NCBI GenBank assembly: GCA_002964805.2
Contig: PUDQ02000016.1
Location: 186,001 to 250,000 of the forward strand
DNA from: Trametes villosa
Taxonomy: Eukaryota; Basidiomycota; Agaricomycetes; Polyporales; Polyporaceae
DNA length: 64,000 nucleotides
Reading direction: 5' to 3'
In this document: piece by piece, positions 44,480 to 54,608 of the stretch
How positions within the stretch are numbered: position 1 is the stretch's first letter
How the letters are laid out: the number at the start of each line of letters is the position of its first letter
Notes under the pieces: generated by a model
What the model saw: only the letters and a program-made list of their open reading frames with translations
Databases searched by the model: none
Told to the model about the DNA's origin: nothing
Made by a program: the position numbers and the translations under genes

Positions 44480-45022
44480 ACGGAGACGGTTCCCACGCCT
44501 CTTTTGCTGCCCTCGCGCTCGTTGCACGCCTCGCCGTGCCCACAACTGTTCATGAGGGCATACAAAGACCATGCGAGAAGGCCGTCTACGAAGCTCTCGC
44601 AATAAAATAATGAGTACACAAGTTTTGGATGGAGATAGGTCACTGATATAGACGGATAGAGCCAGATGGAGCCGTGGATATCTAATCTCCATACTGATAA
44701 AACCGCGTTTCCTGATGTAAACGGTATCTACTTGTACCTGTTGATCGAGTTAGGAGTGAGCGGCTTGACCGAGGACAGCAGATAACCTGCCTTGGGCTGC
44801 TGACCTTCTGGGATACTGTTCAATCTAGCGAGCACGGCCCGAGCGAGTCTGTGCACCTTCGGGCGTACCTCCAGCTGGTGGCTCGGAGATGGCGAGTTTC
44901 TGGACACCCGTCGAAATACGAGCTCTGATGTTGGATATGCTGATGGCACGGGCTTGAACTCGACCGTGACGGTAAGTCTCAAGCTTCAAGTCTCGCTCAC
45001 TCTCGCGAGTTGCTTTCGAGGC

Positions 45023-45066
45023 GTGACTCTGCGTTACTCCAAGGGATCGTCACGCCAAGGTCACCA
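45023..45066 (-). promoter_or_regulatory. Conserved F-box promoter element, copy D (displaced)
   Basis: Shares GTGACTC, GCGTTA, GATCGTCACG and AAGGTCAC with the elements upstream of paralogs A and B in the same order and spacing. It lies ~680 bases from paralog C, five to nine times farther than in A and B. It is either the original promoter of C separated by inserted DNA or the relic of a fourth copy. Confidence 0.45.
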
Positions 45067-45292
45067 CCGAGCGCTCCCACTGGAGGTCTTTGCAGACAGG
45101 CGGCCATTTCATCAGGTGTCTCAACGTTCAACGTTCAACGACGGTCCTAATATGCAAAAGGTTGGAAGGCTACGCAGCCTAGAGAGCAGTAACTTTCAAA
45201 GTGATAGCCAATGGCGCTAGTGATACATTATGCTTGTGGATTACATCGCTATATCATACATCATCATGTACAGGGCCAAGGGAGGGATCCGC

Positions 45293-45734
45293 TTAGGTGT
45301 TCTTGTTGAACTCCTGCTGGGCCTCGCCCTTGTCATGGCGGACGTTGCCTAAAGGCAGGTGCATGTTAGCATAGTTTCCATGACTGTGATTGAAACGCGC
45401 TACTTACCAGCAGTCTCCTGTGAGCGGTCGCCAGTGACAGCACCCACAACGGCGTCCTTCTTCCCGCCGAGGCGGTCGATGGTGCCCTCCGCGTAGCCCT
45501 TAGCCTGAGCAGCCTTGTACTCGGCCTCGCCCTGCGCGTGCTCCTCCTTGCCGGACTGTGTCCACGACTCGGCGCCCGTGAGGTTGCCAATCGTCTCGAC
45601 GACGTTGCCCTTCACGGAGTGGTACTGGCCGGTGGTCTTGCTAGAGGATGGCAGATGCATGTTAGTACTAGTCCGTAGTTCGCAAGAGAACATAGCGCAA
45701 CGTACTTGGGCTCGCCGTTGTTGTTGTAAGACAT
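45293..45734 (-). CDS. CsbD-family stress protein (minus-strand member)
   Basis: Three exons, about 92 residues: [15 protein letters not shown] intron, a central exon and GTAAGT intron, then [18 protein letters not shown] and stop. CsbD proteins are small, hydrophilic, helix-forming proteins induced by general stress from bacteria to fungi; biochemical role is unclear. Family marks: [38 protein letters not shown] and [20 protein letters not shown]. Intron positions are the same as in the divergently transcribed paralog at 46282. A TATATAA on the minus strand (45843-45849) lies ~110 bases before the ATG. Confidence 0.88.
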
Positions 45735-46281
45735 GGTGGTGTTCGTGAAGTGTTTCGGTGGTGGATGGGTGTGAGAGTGGATGTGGTCGGTCGTGAAAGT
45801 CGTAGATGATTTGGTGAGGGAGGATGGAGACAACAGCGCACCTTATATACGCGGCTGGACCGGAGCTTCGCAACCGAGCCGGCCGCGCAGCAGGAGGTGG
45901 TAGTGACGTCAGAGCATATGGAGGACGGATCGGGAAGGGAGATCTAAAGGCGTTGGCGTCATCATGCTACGCCCACGAACGACGTCATCTCACTCCCTCG
46001 TCTGGTGCGTGCTCGCGACGTCGGTGGCGTTCGAGAGCAAACGGGCGCACGCAACGTCAGCCTGTGGGGCACACTGCACCATCGGCCGCAGTATGTCGCA
46101 AGTCCGACCACGTCACCCTCGGCCGCTCAAGTCATGAGAACCGCACCCGACTCGCACGCGGGGGCGAACATATAAAGCCTTGGCAGGCCCCCCAGGGCAG
46201 CTCTCAACACCTCAAAGTCGAAACGCACTTACCCCTTCCCTCACATCACACACCTTCACGACACTCACGAACATCATCACC
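45735..46281. promoter_or_regulatory. Bidirectional CsbD promoter with ACGTCA cluster
   Basis: 547 bases between two divergent CsbD genes. TATA boxes sit ~107-110 bases from each ATG: 45843-45849 (minus) and 46171-46176 (plus, TATAAA). A perfect CRE/ATF palindrome TGACGTCA is at 45904-45911, and further ACGTCA words are at 45982-45987, 46054-46059 and 46110-46115. bZIP factors of the Atf1/CREB type bind such sites in fungal stress responses. Joint stress induction is inferred. Confidence 0.65.
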
Positions 46282-46724
46282 ATGTCCGGATACAAGGCCA
46301 ACACCGACGAGCCCAAGTATGTCCTCGTCGTTAATGGAGCCCATCTGTAATGCATATACTGACTTACCTTGCAGCAAGACCACGGGTCAATACCACTCTC
46401 TTAAGGGCACCGTGGTCGAGACCATTGGCGATTTGACCGGCGCCCAGTCCTGGAAGCAGTCCGGGCGCGAGGAGCACGCCGCGGGCGAGGCCGAGTACGA
46501 CGCCGCGCAGGCGAAACAGTACGTCGAAGGCGCCGCAGACCGCCTCACTGGCAAGAAGGATGCCGTAGTGGGCGCGATCACCGGCGACCGGCAGCAGGAG
46601 CTGGCTGGTGAGTCCTTCCGCGTCTCTCCTGTCCGTTTGCGCAGGACGCTGACAGGCTTACGTAGGCAATGTTCGGCACGACAAGGGCCAGGTTCAGCAG
46701 GAGGCCAACAAGCCCGTTGTCTGA
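46282..46724 (+). CDS. CsbD-family stress protein (plus-strand member)
   Basis: Three exons, about 95 residues: [18 protein letters not shown] intron, [19 protein letters not shown]..., GTGAGT intron, [19 protein letters not shown] and stop at 46722-46724. Same family motifs ([40 protein letters not shown]) and identical intron phases and positions as the minus-strand partner. The pair came from an inverted duplication that kept both copies on one shared promoter. Cytosolic and soluble, with no targeting signal. Confidence 0.88.
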
Positions 46725-47274
46725 GTCCAGTCCTGGAGAACCGAAGTACTCGCCTGCCTGTGATTTGCACTGTGTACGATAGTCAGCAGCTGTATCAACA
46801 ATACCCCGGAATCTAATGCGCCATCCCTACACGACTCACATACGGGCTGTAATTTCGGACCGAGCCATACAGTCGCACAATACCTGCGTATGTGGACGGG
46901 CTTGCGAGCTCCGTCCGGCGGTTCACTTGTATGGCAGGCGTTCGTCGAGCATTGAGCGCGGCTGAGCTTTGAGCATTGGTGCAGAGAGTACTCGTATGAC
47001 GCGCATAGACGTGGTATAGCGAGCTAAATTCACGAAGAGTAAGAGCAACTAGTGGGTCGTCTGGTTCAGGATGCGATCCACGAGGTGGTGGTTCAATGCA
47101 AGCTCGTCGCGGACGCGCGCGCAAGCAGGTATCATAGGCGCCCGTGTTGTGGCTGAACGGCTCGCGATCGCTTCCCGGAGTTCCTTACCGCAGCGTCCAC
47201 GGCTGCGAGCGACGCCAGACAAAAAACCTTGTGAAGACCCTCTCGTTGCACATACTCGCATCACTACTAGAACT
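46725..47274. other. Intergenic, nothing recognised
   Basis: 3' flank of the CsbD gene and 5' flank of the BTB gene, both plus strand. An upstream in-frame extension of the BTB frame (from 47071) is present but lacks BTB-like content. Confidence 0.45.
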
Positions 47275-48334
47275 ATGGCGCAGGCTACAAAAACCTCCCA
47301 CCCATTCACGAAAGACACCGCCGACATCATTCTTCGCACCGCCGATGGCGTCGAATTCCGCGTACATAAGCTCATCCTCTCGGAGGCTTCGCCCGTGTTC
47401 AGCGACATGTTTACCCTTCCACAACCGGAGGCCACCACCTCACGAGCCGCTGCTGGTGGCGTGGAGAACGAGCCGCCAACGCTCCCTGTCGTGGACCTCA
47501 CCGAGACTAGCGAGGTCGTCGAGCGGCTGCTCCGCCTGTGCTACCCCATGCCGGACCCTGTCCTGGAGCTGGACGCGATCGGACCTGTCGTCCAGGCGGC
47601 GAAGAAGTACGACATGCAGTGGGCTGTCTCTCAGTTGGGACAATTGCTCAACCGCCGAGCGGTTCTCGACGATCCGGAGAGGGCGCTGCGTGCGTTCGTC
47701 ATCGCCAGCAACCTCGATCTCCCCGAGGCGGAGGAAGCGGCGCGCGCGAGTCTTCGGCTGCCCTTTCAAGAGGGCCCGCCGGATGTGCTCTACGGGATAT
47801 CGACTTCGAGCCTATACAGGCTACTGGAGTATAGGCGGAGAGTCCGCGCCGCTGTGGTGCAGTTCTTGATGAACTCCGACACCGAATGGTCCTTCACAAA
47901 CGATCTGCTAGCGAACTTCACACTCAACGGCGTATATCACGTAGGACCCTATGAACGCATGTCGGCCATCGTACTCCCTTTCAACTCGTGTCGCATGGCT
48001 CACGACCGCTGCTACAACGACCAGTACATGGGCGAAGACCCGGACCACGAATTCATACCGATCGACGAACCGTATGTGATACAGGAACTAGTGAAACAAA
48101 CCGAAGAACTACACAATGTCTTCGCGCTGCAGATCCCCAAAGAGCTGCTCTCCGAGGCCCTCCGCGTCCTGCCTTGCGAAGAATGCCGCGTGGAGGGCAT
48201 GAACCTGCTCCGCGACTTCTTCAACGCCCTCCAGGACGCCCTTCGGGACGTGATGTTCAAGGTGAGCAACTTCGTAGCTTTACTGAGCTCGTGCGCTGAC
48301 ATCGATATAGGTACCTCTGGACCATCGCTACTAG
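47275..48334 (+). CDS. BTB/POZ protein
   Basis: Start at 47275 (MAQATKTSHPF) sits just before the BTB domain; in-frame codons upstream to 47071 look like leader sequence. Domain: TADIILRTADGVEFRVHKLIL, SPVFSDMFTLPQP, LPVVDLTETSEVVERLLRLCY and the helix YDMQWAVSQLGQ, residues ~12-130. The C-terminal ~200 residues (LYRLLEYRRRVRAAVVQFL, CRMAHDRCYNDQ, RDFFNALQDALRDVMFK) are typical of Agaricomycete BTB proteins. A last intron GTGAGC...GATATAG gives VPLDHRY and stop at 48334; reading through gives a stop at 48360 instead. Compared with the genes at 741-4879 the second BTB-like region is absent or degenerate. Probable adaptor; partner unknown. Confidence 0.8.
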
Positions 48335-48806
48335 CTCTAGGAGCGCGTCTGAGCAAATGACAGTGGAGTCACTCAGTCCGAGTCTCTGAGGACTGTATGG
48401 ACTGGCTCTTACTAGGGACTGTCTTCGCCTCCAGCAGCAGCACCATACGTTCGACACTGTCTTGTTGTCCTGAGGCGCCATCCGCACTATGTCACAGTGT
48501 CAGGTCTACATTGATATCCCCACTCTGGCCCTGTGCAGCTCGTATCCTGTAGCCTCTCCGCTACCTAGCTTACGCTAAATTCGGATACAGCAATCATATC
48601 CTCCCTATCTTCGAACCCCCAGCAATAGCTGAGACTCAGTGGCTCCCCGAAGGGTCTCATGAACCGGCAGAAGTATTGTGCTTTAACGAATAGCAGGATA
48701 GATTACCGGGACCAGTGCGCGTTATGATACATCCATACCGGAGACAGATTGTGCATAGAGAGCCCTATATTACTAAAACCCAGAGAAATATTTCAGTCCA
48801 TGCTCG
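48335..48806. other. Convergent intergenic region
   Basis: 3' flanks of the BTB gene (plus) and the C2H2 gene (minus). AT-richer than its neighbours. No gene seen. Confidence 0.5.
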
Positions 48807-50078
48807 TCAATGAGCCCTGCCCTTGTTTCCGCGCTGATACGGCGCAAGCGCATCCCCATAACACGCCCCCTCGTAATTCCGCAGGTGCCGCGCAAACGCG
48901 TCCCGCCTGCTGAACGTCTTCCGGCACCCGCCCACCATCGTCCGCCCCTCGTACTCGAACCCCGCCCCCTTCGCCACCTCAGACGGCACCCCGTGCGCGC
49001 CCGCGTCCTCGCGCGGGACCCCGCAGCAGACAAAGTCCGGCTCGTCCTCCGTGCTGCGCGTGTGCGTGTCGACGTGCCGCTTCAGGTCCGGGCTGCGCTT
49101 GTTCCACTGCACGTAGGTGCAGAACGGGCAGCGCCAGGGGTTCGCGTGGGGGAGCGGGAGGGCGTCGGGCGCGACGGCGACGTTCCGGCGCGGGGTGGAG
49201 ACGAACTTGGGGGCTGCGGGAGGAGAGGGGTCGCGCTCAGATGCGGATGAGGACGAAGACGATGAGGAGGCGACGGGGATGGGGTAGGGGATTGGCGAGG
49301 AAGCCTTTGCGCGCGTCCGCCGGCTCCTGCGCTGGCGAGTCTGAGTGGCGGGGAACGGCGGCGGCGCATCCTCGATCATCGCGACCTCTACGACGATAGG
49401 AGGGGGTGCCGCGTTGACCGACGTCGATGGATCCGGAAGGTTTTGAGCAAAGGAGGAGAAGTCAAGCGCATCCGCGATGGTCGAGTAGCCGCTGTGAGTG
49501 GCGGCGAGACCCGGAGTAACTGAGGCTGGATTACAGGTCTGTGCGATCGACGAGGGGCCTGCAAGGGATGTCGCGTCCATAGGATAGGCAGAGTAGGGGA
49601 AGGTCTGCTGGGAGAGGTCGGCCCCAGATGGGGGTCCATGAGCGACGGACGCGGTGTACCATTGCGCATAGTCGTATTGCTGGGCGACGATAGCCTGATA
49701 GACATCCGGAATGGGAATGGATGAATCGTATGAAGGCACGGGGGTATCTGCAAAGGCGGTGGGGTATAGAGGGGGGACAGCGAGGCTGCGAGACGACACC
49801 AGTATACGCAGAACAAAGACAAAGGAGTGGCGCGGCGCGTACTAGTTGTTTGCTAGCTCCTCTTCGAATCGTAGGAGGCTCTCTGGGTGGTACGGGTACC
49901 CAGATTCGAGACCGGAGTCGGGAAAGGACGCAGTGTGCCCCTGGGACTGCAGTGTGTCGGCGCTGTCGCCAAAAAAGGGCAGCTGCTGATAGCCATCGTA
50001 GCACAAAGAGCTACCCTGCTGCAGAAGCAGAGGATCAGCCTGGGACGGGCGGACAACGGGCGGGACGAAGGAGGTCAT
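48807..50078 (-). CDS. C2H2 zinc-finger transcription-factor-like protein
   Basis: Exons 50078-49843 and 49785-48807, joined in frame (NNY|LAVPPLYP) across a 57-base GTACGC...TCTCGCAG intron; 404 residues. The N-terminal two thirds are Ser/Pro/Gln/Tyr-rich and disordered, with tyrosine patches (QQYDYAQWY), as in activation domains. A basic stretch (RQRRSRRTRAKASS) could serve nuclear import. One classical finger is clear: CPFCTYVQWNKRS..LKRHVDTH. A second, atypical one near the C-terminus reads CCG..GGCRKTFSRRDAFARHLRNYEGAC. A TATAAA box on the minus strand (50144-50149) lies ~65 bases upstream of the ATG. DNA target and regulated genes are unknown. Confidence 0.8.
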
Positions 50079-50700
50079 CGCAGAGGGCGAGGAGAAAGAC
50101 GGGGGAAAGGACGGGCATCGCAACGCCCATCTGTCGCCCGTCCTTTATACGCCCCGGCAGCGTGGGCCTGCAGCGTGCTGCCGTGTCAGCCTTGCCAATC
50201 GTGGACATGAGAGAGCGGTTCTGGCCGTTGAAGCGCTGGACTCTTCACAGTCTCGTATCACGTCGAAGGGTAATCGTCCCACGGTCCACCCAGATCTTGC
50301 CTGTGTTCGACGGGCGCTCACGGGCGCCTGTTTTGCTTCCGCGAGTCTGCAGGCTGCGTGCGTGGTGCGGGAAGGGCCGAAGCCCGTTCTGGGCAGCGTG
50401 GTTTTGTCAGACAACTGCAGGATCAAAACCTGTCAACGCACTGTTGCCCCTTGCCGCAGACCACCGTGTCAAGGGGGCTTTGTTCCGAGTTTTCGAGCAA
50501 ACGTCTGCAAGCGTCCCGGCAGCGAACGAAAGATTCAGCGAAATCAGCTCAGAGCCTGGGATTGTGAACATCGAAAGCATTGCGATACTATGGTACAGGT
50601 TGACTACGAGATACAGGATCTTTTGCGGGACCCAGAGATGACCGAGCCGGGTATACACACGATGTCGAGAACGTCCACAACGCCGCCCAACGCGCACCTT
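50079..50700. promoter_or_regulatory. Promoter of the C2H2 gene and 3' flank of the BCS1-like gene
   Basis: The TATAAA at 50144-50149 (minus) serves the C2H2 gene. The right end borders the stop codon of the BCS1-like gene, also minus strand. Frames crossing this region are not supported as genes. Confidence 0.5.
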
Positions 50701-52877
50701 TTACGGCGCAGCGACCTCGGTCTGCACGCCGGCAGAGTTCTTCCCCGCAGCCGGAACGTCAGCCGCAGGAGCAGCGGCTTCGGCACCAGCAGTATCCTCC
50801 GTCGCCGCAGCCGGAGCCTCAGCCTCAGCCTTGACGGTCGCCGGAGCGAGCTTCTCGCCCTTGGCCTTCACCTTCTTCTCCCGCAGCTTGCGCTCCACCC
50901 ACGTAGCCGCGTCGTTGACTGCATCGTACGGCCGCGTCTTGTACGCCATGAGGTACCCCTGCAGCGTTGCCATCGAGAACGCGCGATTCGGGATCGCTGC
51001 GGCGAACGCGTCCGCGAGCTCCGCCGCCTTGCGGCGCGAGAGCTTCGGTGCGCGCGCAGTGTGCGCCTGGCCGATGTATACCGTGGACGAGTCGTCGGAC
51101 TCCGACGTGGAAGCCGGCGTGGTGGGAGCAGGAGCGGGATCGGAGGAAGGCGCGAGATGCTCAGCGCTGCCGGTGCGAGTGGGAGTGCCGTATCCGGAAT
51201 CCTTCTCATCGACGACCTCGGCCTCTTCCTCCTCATCCTCCGCGCCCTTGTCGTCGGTACCCGAGGGGAGGTAGAAGCGGCGGAACATCTCGCGACACTG
51301 GTACTTGCTCGCGAGCTTGAACTCGATGTGCAGGTCGAGGCGGCCGGGACGGCACAGCGCGGGGTCGAGCGCGTCGTAGTCGTTCGTTGTCGCGAACAGG
51401 ATCCGGCCCTCCTGGGCGGCGATACCATCGAGCGCGTTGAGCAGCCCGCTGAGCGTGACGCGCCCGACGGAAGAGGGCGCGTCAGAGCCACCCTTGCCGC
51501 CGGACGGCGTCTCCTTGTCGTCCTGCTCCTTCTCGGGGTCCGCGATGTCGCGCTTGACGCCCTGGTGGAACGCGGCGTCGATGTCCTCGACGAGGACGAT
51601 GCACTGTGTGGGGAGGTCCGCGATCGTTGAGCTGAGAGAGGTGTCGTCGAGGCCAAGCCGTGTGAGGGAGAGGATGTAGACGTCGAGGTTGAGTTCGCCT
51701 GCGATACTGTGGATGAGCGAGGTCTTCCCTGATCCAGGTGCACCGTAGAGAAGGTAACCTCTGCGATGAGGAATGCCTGAAGAGACGAAACATCAGAAAA
51801 AGTTCGCACGTAGTCATGTGGCGCACTGACCTCGCTCGGCGTACCATGCCTTGCTAGCCAGGAAGTCCTTCGCATCGTTCAGAACGAGTTCGATCACGCC
51901 AGGGTCGAGGATGATGGACTTCATCGGCCGCTTGTGCTGAGTGGACACCCTCTTCCAGTAGTCCGAACTGCAAGGAAGCGATGAGTTCAGCGCGCGCCAG
52001 AGCACCGATGAGAACGAGGCACTCACGGGTCCGAGACGTAGATCGAGATCATGTTCTCGCTTGCCTGGTGATAGAGTTTCTTGGCCTCGACCAGAAGCTG
52101 CCGCAGGATGTCATGGTCGCGTGTGAGGATCCTGCCCATGACGTCAGTACACGGCCGTGCGCACACTGCGGCAGCTTCAACACTCACCGGACTTGCAGCG
52201 TCTGCCTGGGGCTGTTCCACGGACCGTCGGAGACCTGGTCGCGAGTGATAGTGACATAGCGGAACTTGTACCAGAGCGTGTAGGTGGTGAGCAGGGAGGG
52301 CAGGAACGAGATCTTGCGGCCGTCCGTCTCGTCCTCGTTGCCTGAGTCGATCGCGGCAGAGTTCTTTCCGAAGGTACGAGTGCTGACGTCCAAGGTCCGG
52401 GCGGTACCTATAGGAGCACTAGTTAGCGTCCGTGGGGGTTCAGGAGGGAAGGCAGTGCTCACGGAAGATAGAATGCTTCGAGAGCCAGAACATGAGCCAA
52501 TCTGTGTAAAAACGTCTGTCAGCAAACTCGTGCGCAGTTAGTATGCTGATTCACGTACCAACACACTCGTCGTTGCCGTCGAAGGTTGCCGTGATCCAGA
52601 AGTAGTTGATGAGGCCATAGTATGACTTAGTCAGGAGCCGCCGGCACGTCTCGACGACGGCGCCGAGGAGCAGCAGCTTCAGCCAGTCCCGCACAGCAGA
52701 GAATCCGAGGACCATCCCAATGAGAGAGGGGATCTGCAGCGGAGAAAAGGACGCCACCGACGCAGCGACGGCGGACGCGGTGGCGTTACCAGAGGCAGAT
52801 GCCTCATTCGCAGTAAGGTTCACGGCCCCAGACTGGATGGCCGACATGACGGTCTGCAACACTGCGACTGCGTCCAT
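50701..52877 (-). CDS. BCS1-like AAA ATPase
   Basis: Relative of Bcs1, the inner-membrane AAA translocase that inserts the Rieske protein into complex III. About seven exons; the first ends at GTACGT 52558 and continues with DWLMFWLSKHSIF. A membrane segment (PSLIGMVLGFSAVRDWLKLLLL) at ~50-75 is followed by the BCS1_N domain (LLTKSYYGLINYFWITATF, ARTLDVSTRTFG, WYKFRYVTITRD, SIYVSDP). The AAA module has Walker A GAPGSGKTS, Walker B CIVLVEDIDAAF, a sensor region ILFATTNDYDALDPALCRPGR and the AAA lid. Two insertions stand out: a charged loop after Walker B (KEQDDKETPSGGKGG) and a long acidic one (EDEEEEAEVVDEKD). The tail is rich in Ala, Pro and Glu. Mushrooms carry many such paralogs; this one is probably not the complex III factor itself. 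Confidence 0.85.
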
Positions 52878-54608
52878 GGCTGCGGCAGGGCTTGCAGTGT
52901 GCTGAGAGGTCGGTGGCCCGGAGTCGGGGAGGTGAGAAACCCAGGAGGCGGGTGATGCGAGACGGAGGCCCGGACCATCGCTCTTATAAGCAGCGAGCGG
53001 GCAGCCAAAAGCGAATCAGGCAAGTTCGGAGCCGCCCCGGGCTGAGTTTCGCGAATGCAGTGAGGCGCGAGTCAAGACAATCGTGATCGTGACTCGCGCT
53101 AGATGCGGTGTCCAGTAATTCAAGCTGTGGCGCATGCAGACGACAAACGGCCGGCGTTGCAGGGACAATGCATGTCCCGCCCGTCGACGTCGCGCCACGC
53201 CAATCCCCGACGTCGCGTACGGCGCAACACTGGTCGTCACCGCACAGGCCGCCGGGCCCTCCTCCGGCCGCGCGCGGGCATGTTCCAACGACCGAACATT
53301 CGCGCAAGCAGTGCACTCACCCGCGTGCCAAGCCGGTGTCCGAGGTGCGTACATCTGGAGCTGTGACCGGCGACGAGCCGCACAGCGTAAGTAGGGCGGC
53401 ACCTGCGTCACCGATGCGGATAGATAGCCTGCGGCATATGCGCGTGTCGATTTGCCAGTCAGGGCCCAGCGGCGGGGAACCATATGTGCGGTCGTGGTCG
53501 CGCAAGACAAAGATCTCCGACGGGCGATGCACGCCTCTCTCTCCACTCTCTCTCCTCCACGCGGCTCGTGCGTTCCGCATCCCGGACGCCGGTTCGATTC
53601 CCAGCCTGCGCTTTCTTACTTGGCACAAACACATGATTCTGCATGCGGGTGTACACATGTTTGAGCCACAGAAGACGCCATCAGCAAAACAGCGGATGCG
53701 TATGCAGCGCCATGTAGGAGTTTATAGAATTAGTGGGGCTATACAGACATGGTCGAATGCGGCCCGAGTCTGCCTATAGACCACCAATGCTACCCGACCT
53801 GGGCAAGGCTCTGCAAGATAGTGTCTAGCTCTACAGGCCGCCTGCGAGCGGCCTTACAGACCGTCGCGCGGAGGTATACAGGTGTCCACCGCGTCTTCAG
53901 GGTCCTACCGAATCGCCCGCGCGAGTCCAGATCGCCCTAGCAGACTGCTCGCAGCGGTCTCGCGGGCCATCGCGTACTCCCCGCGCGATTATGCCGGAGC
54001 CTGAAGACGCTGGTGCGCGAACATGTAGAGGTCCGCGGAGGTCTGCGCAAGCCCACAGGAGCTCGCGCACGTCAATATAGCGTCAGGTGTCAGGCGCTCT
54101 TTCGTTCTAGCCGGCTCCTTGCGCGACTGGATAGCAGACAATGAATTTATTAGCACAAATGATGACTGAATCTACTGCTAGCGGTACGGGACTGCGCGCG
54201 CAAGACACAATCGGAGGAAGCCGAGTGCATGAGAGACCGAGCTTGATTGAGGGCGCAAGAGCATGGGCGTGCAAGAGGAAAGCGACAAGTGGCAAGCCAG
54301 AGAGTGGGCGCACCGAAGAGCTTCAGCAGAGCCAGACGAGACCTAGGACCTGTGAGCGCGAGGGCGTGAGGGCGCAGGTGCGAGAAAGCGAGGACGTGGG
54401 CGAACGCGCGCGCGTCGGCGAGGGCGAAAACACGAGTGAGGGGGCGAACGTGCGCGTCGGCGAGGGTGAAAACGTGAGAGAGGGGGCGCGCACCCAAGAG
54501 AGTACGACTCAGCGACGGCGACGGCAAAAACGCGAGAGCGGGGGCGCGCACAAGAGAGACAGCGCATGAGAGGAGGCGTGAGACTCCGGGGCATGCAGAG
54601 CATCCTCG
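52878..54608. other. Long intergenic stretch; promoter of BCS1-like gene and a minisatellite
   Basis: A TATAAG-like motif on the minus strand near 52983-52988 may serve the BCS1-like gene. A tRNA-like B-box word (GGTTCGATTCC at 53591) has no matching cloverleaf. A 223-codon frame (53108-53779) begins at GTG and has no domains. The right part holds the G/A-rich repeats at ~54340-54560. Confidence 0.45.
54390..54490. repeat. Short tandem repeat (about 41-base unit)
   Basis: Two adjacent imperfect units, about 54399-54440 and 54441-54481, share GGGCGAACG, GCGTCGGCGAGGG and GAAAACG or GAAAACACG blocks. Shorter GAGGGCG and GCGAGAG words continue on both sides. The array keeps frames open on both strands (54141-54569 plus, 54150-54551 minus) but gives no credible protein. 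Confidence 0.6.

Larger units (their letters stand above)
44344..45292. other. Intergenic with palindrome and displaced promoter element
   Basis: About 950 bases between paralog C and the CsbD gene. It contains a palindrome at 44454-44479, TATAGAG-rich surroundings and, further right, the third copy of the F-box promoter element (45023-45066). An 84-codon minus-strand frame at 44728-44982 has no known domain. Confidence 0.5.

Noticed and set aside
44728..44982. 84-codon minus-strand frame near promoter element D
   Set aside because: Could be a decayed F-box 5' end, but no F-box residues are seen; kept only as a note in the displaced-element finding.
53560..53625. tRNA-like sequence with GGTTCGATTCC
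   Set aside because: B-box word only; the T stem does not pair, no A box and no acceptor pairing can be found.
53108..53779. 223-codon plus-strand frame
   Set aside because: Starts at GTG, no domain, crosses a region without promoter features.
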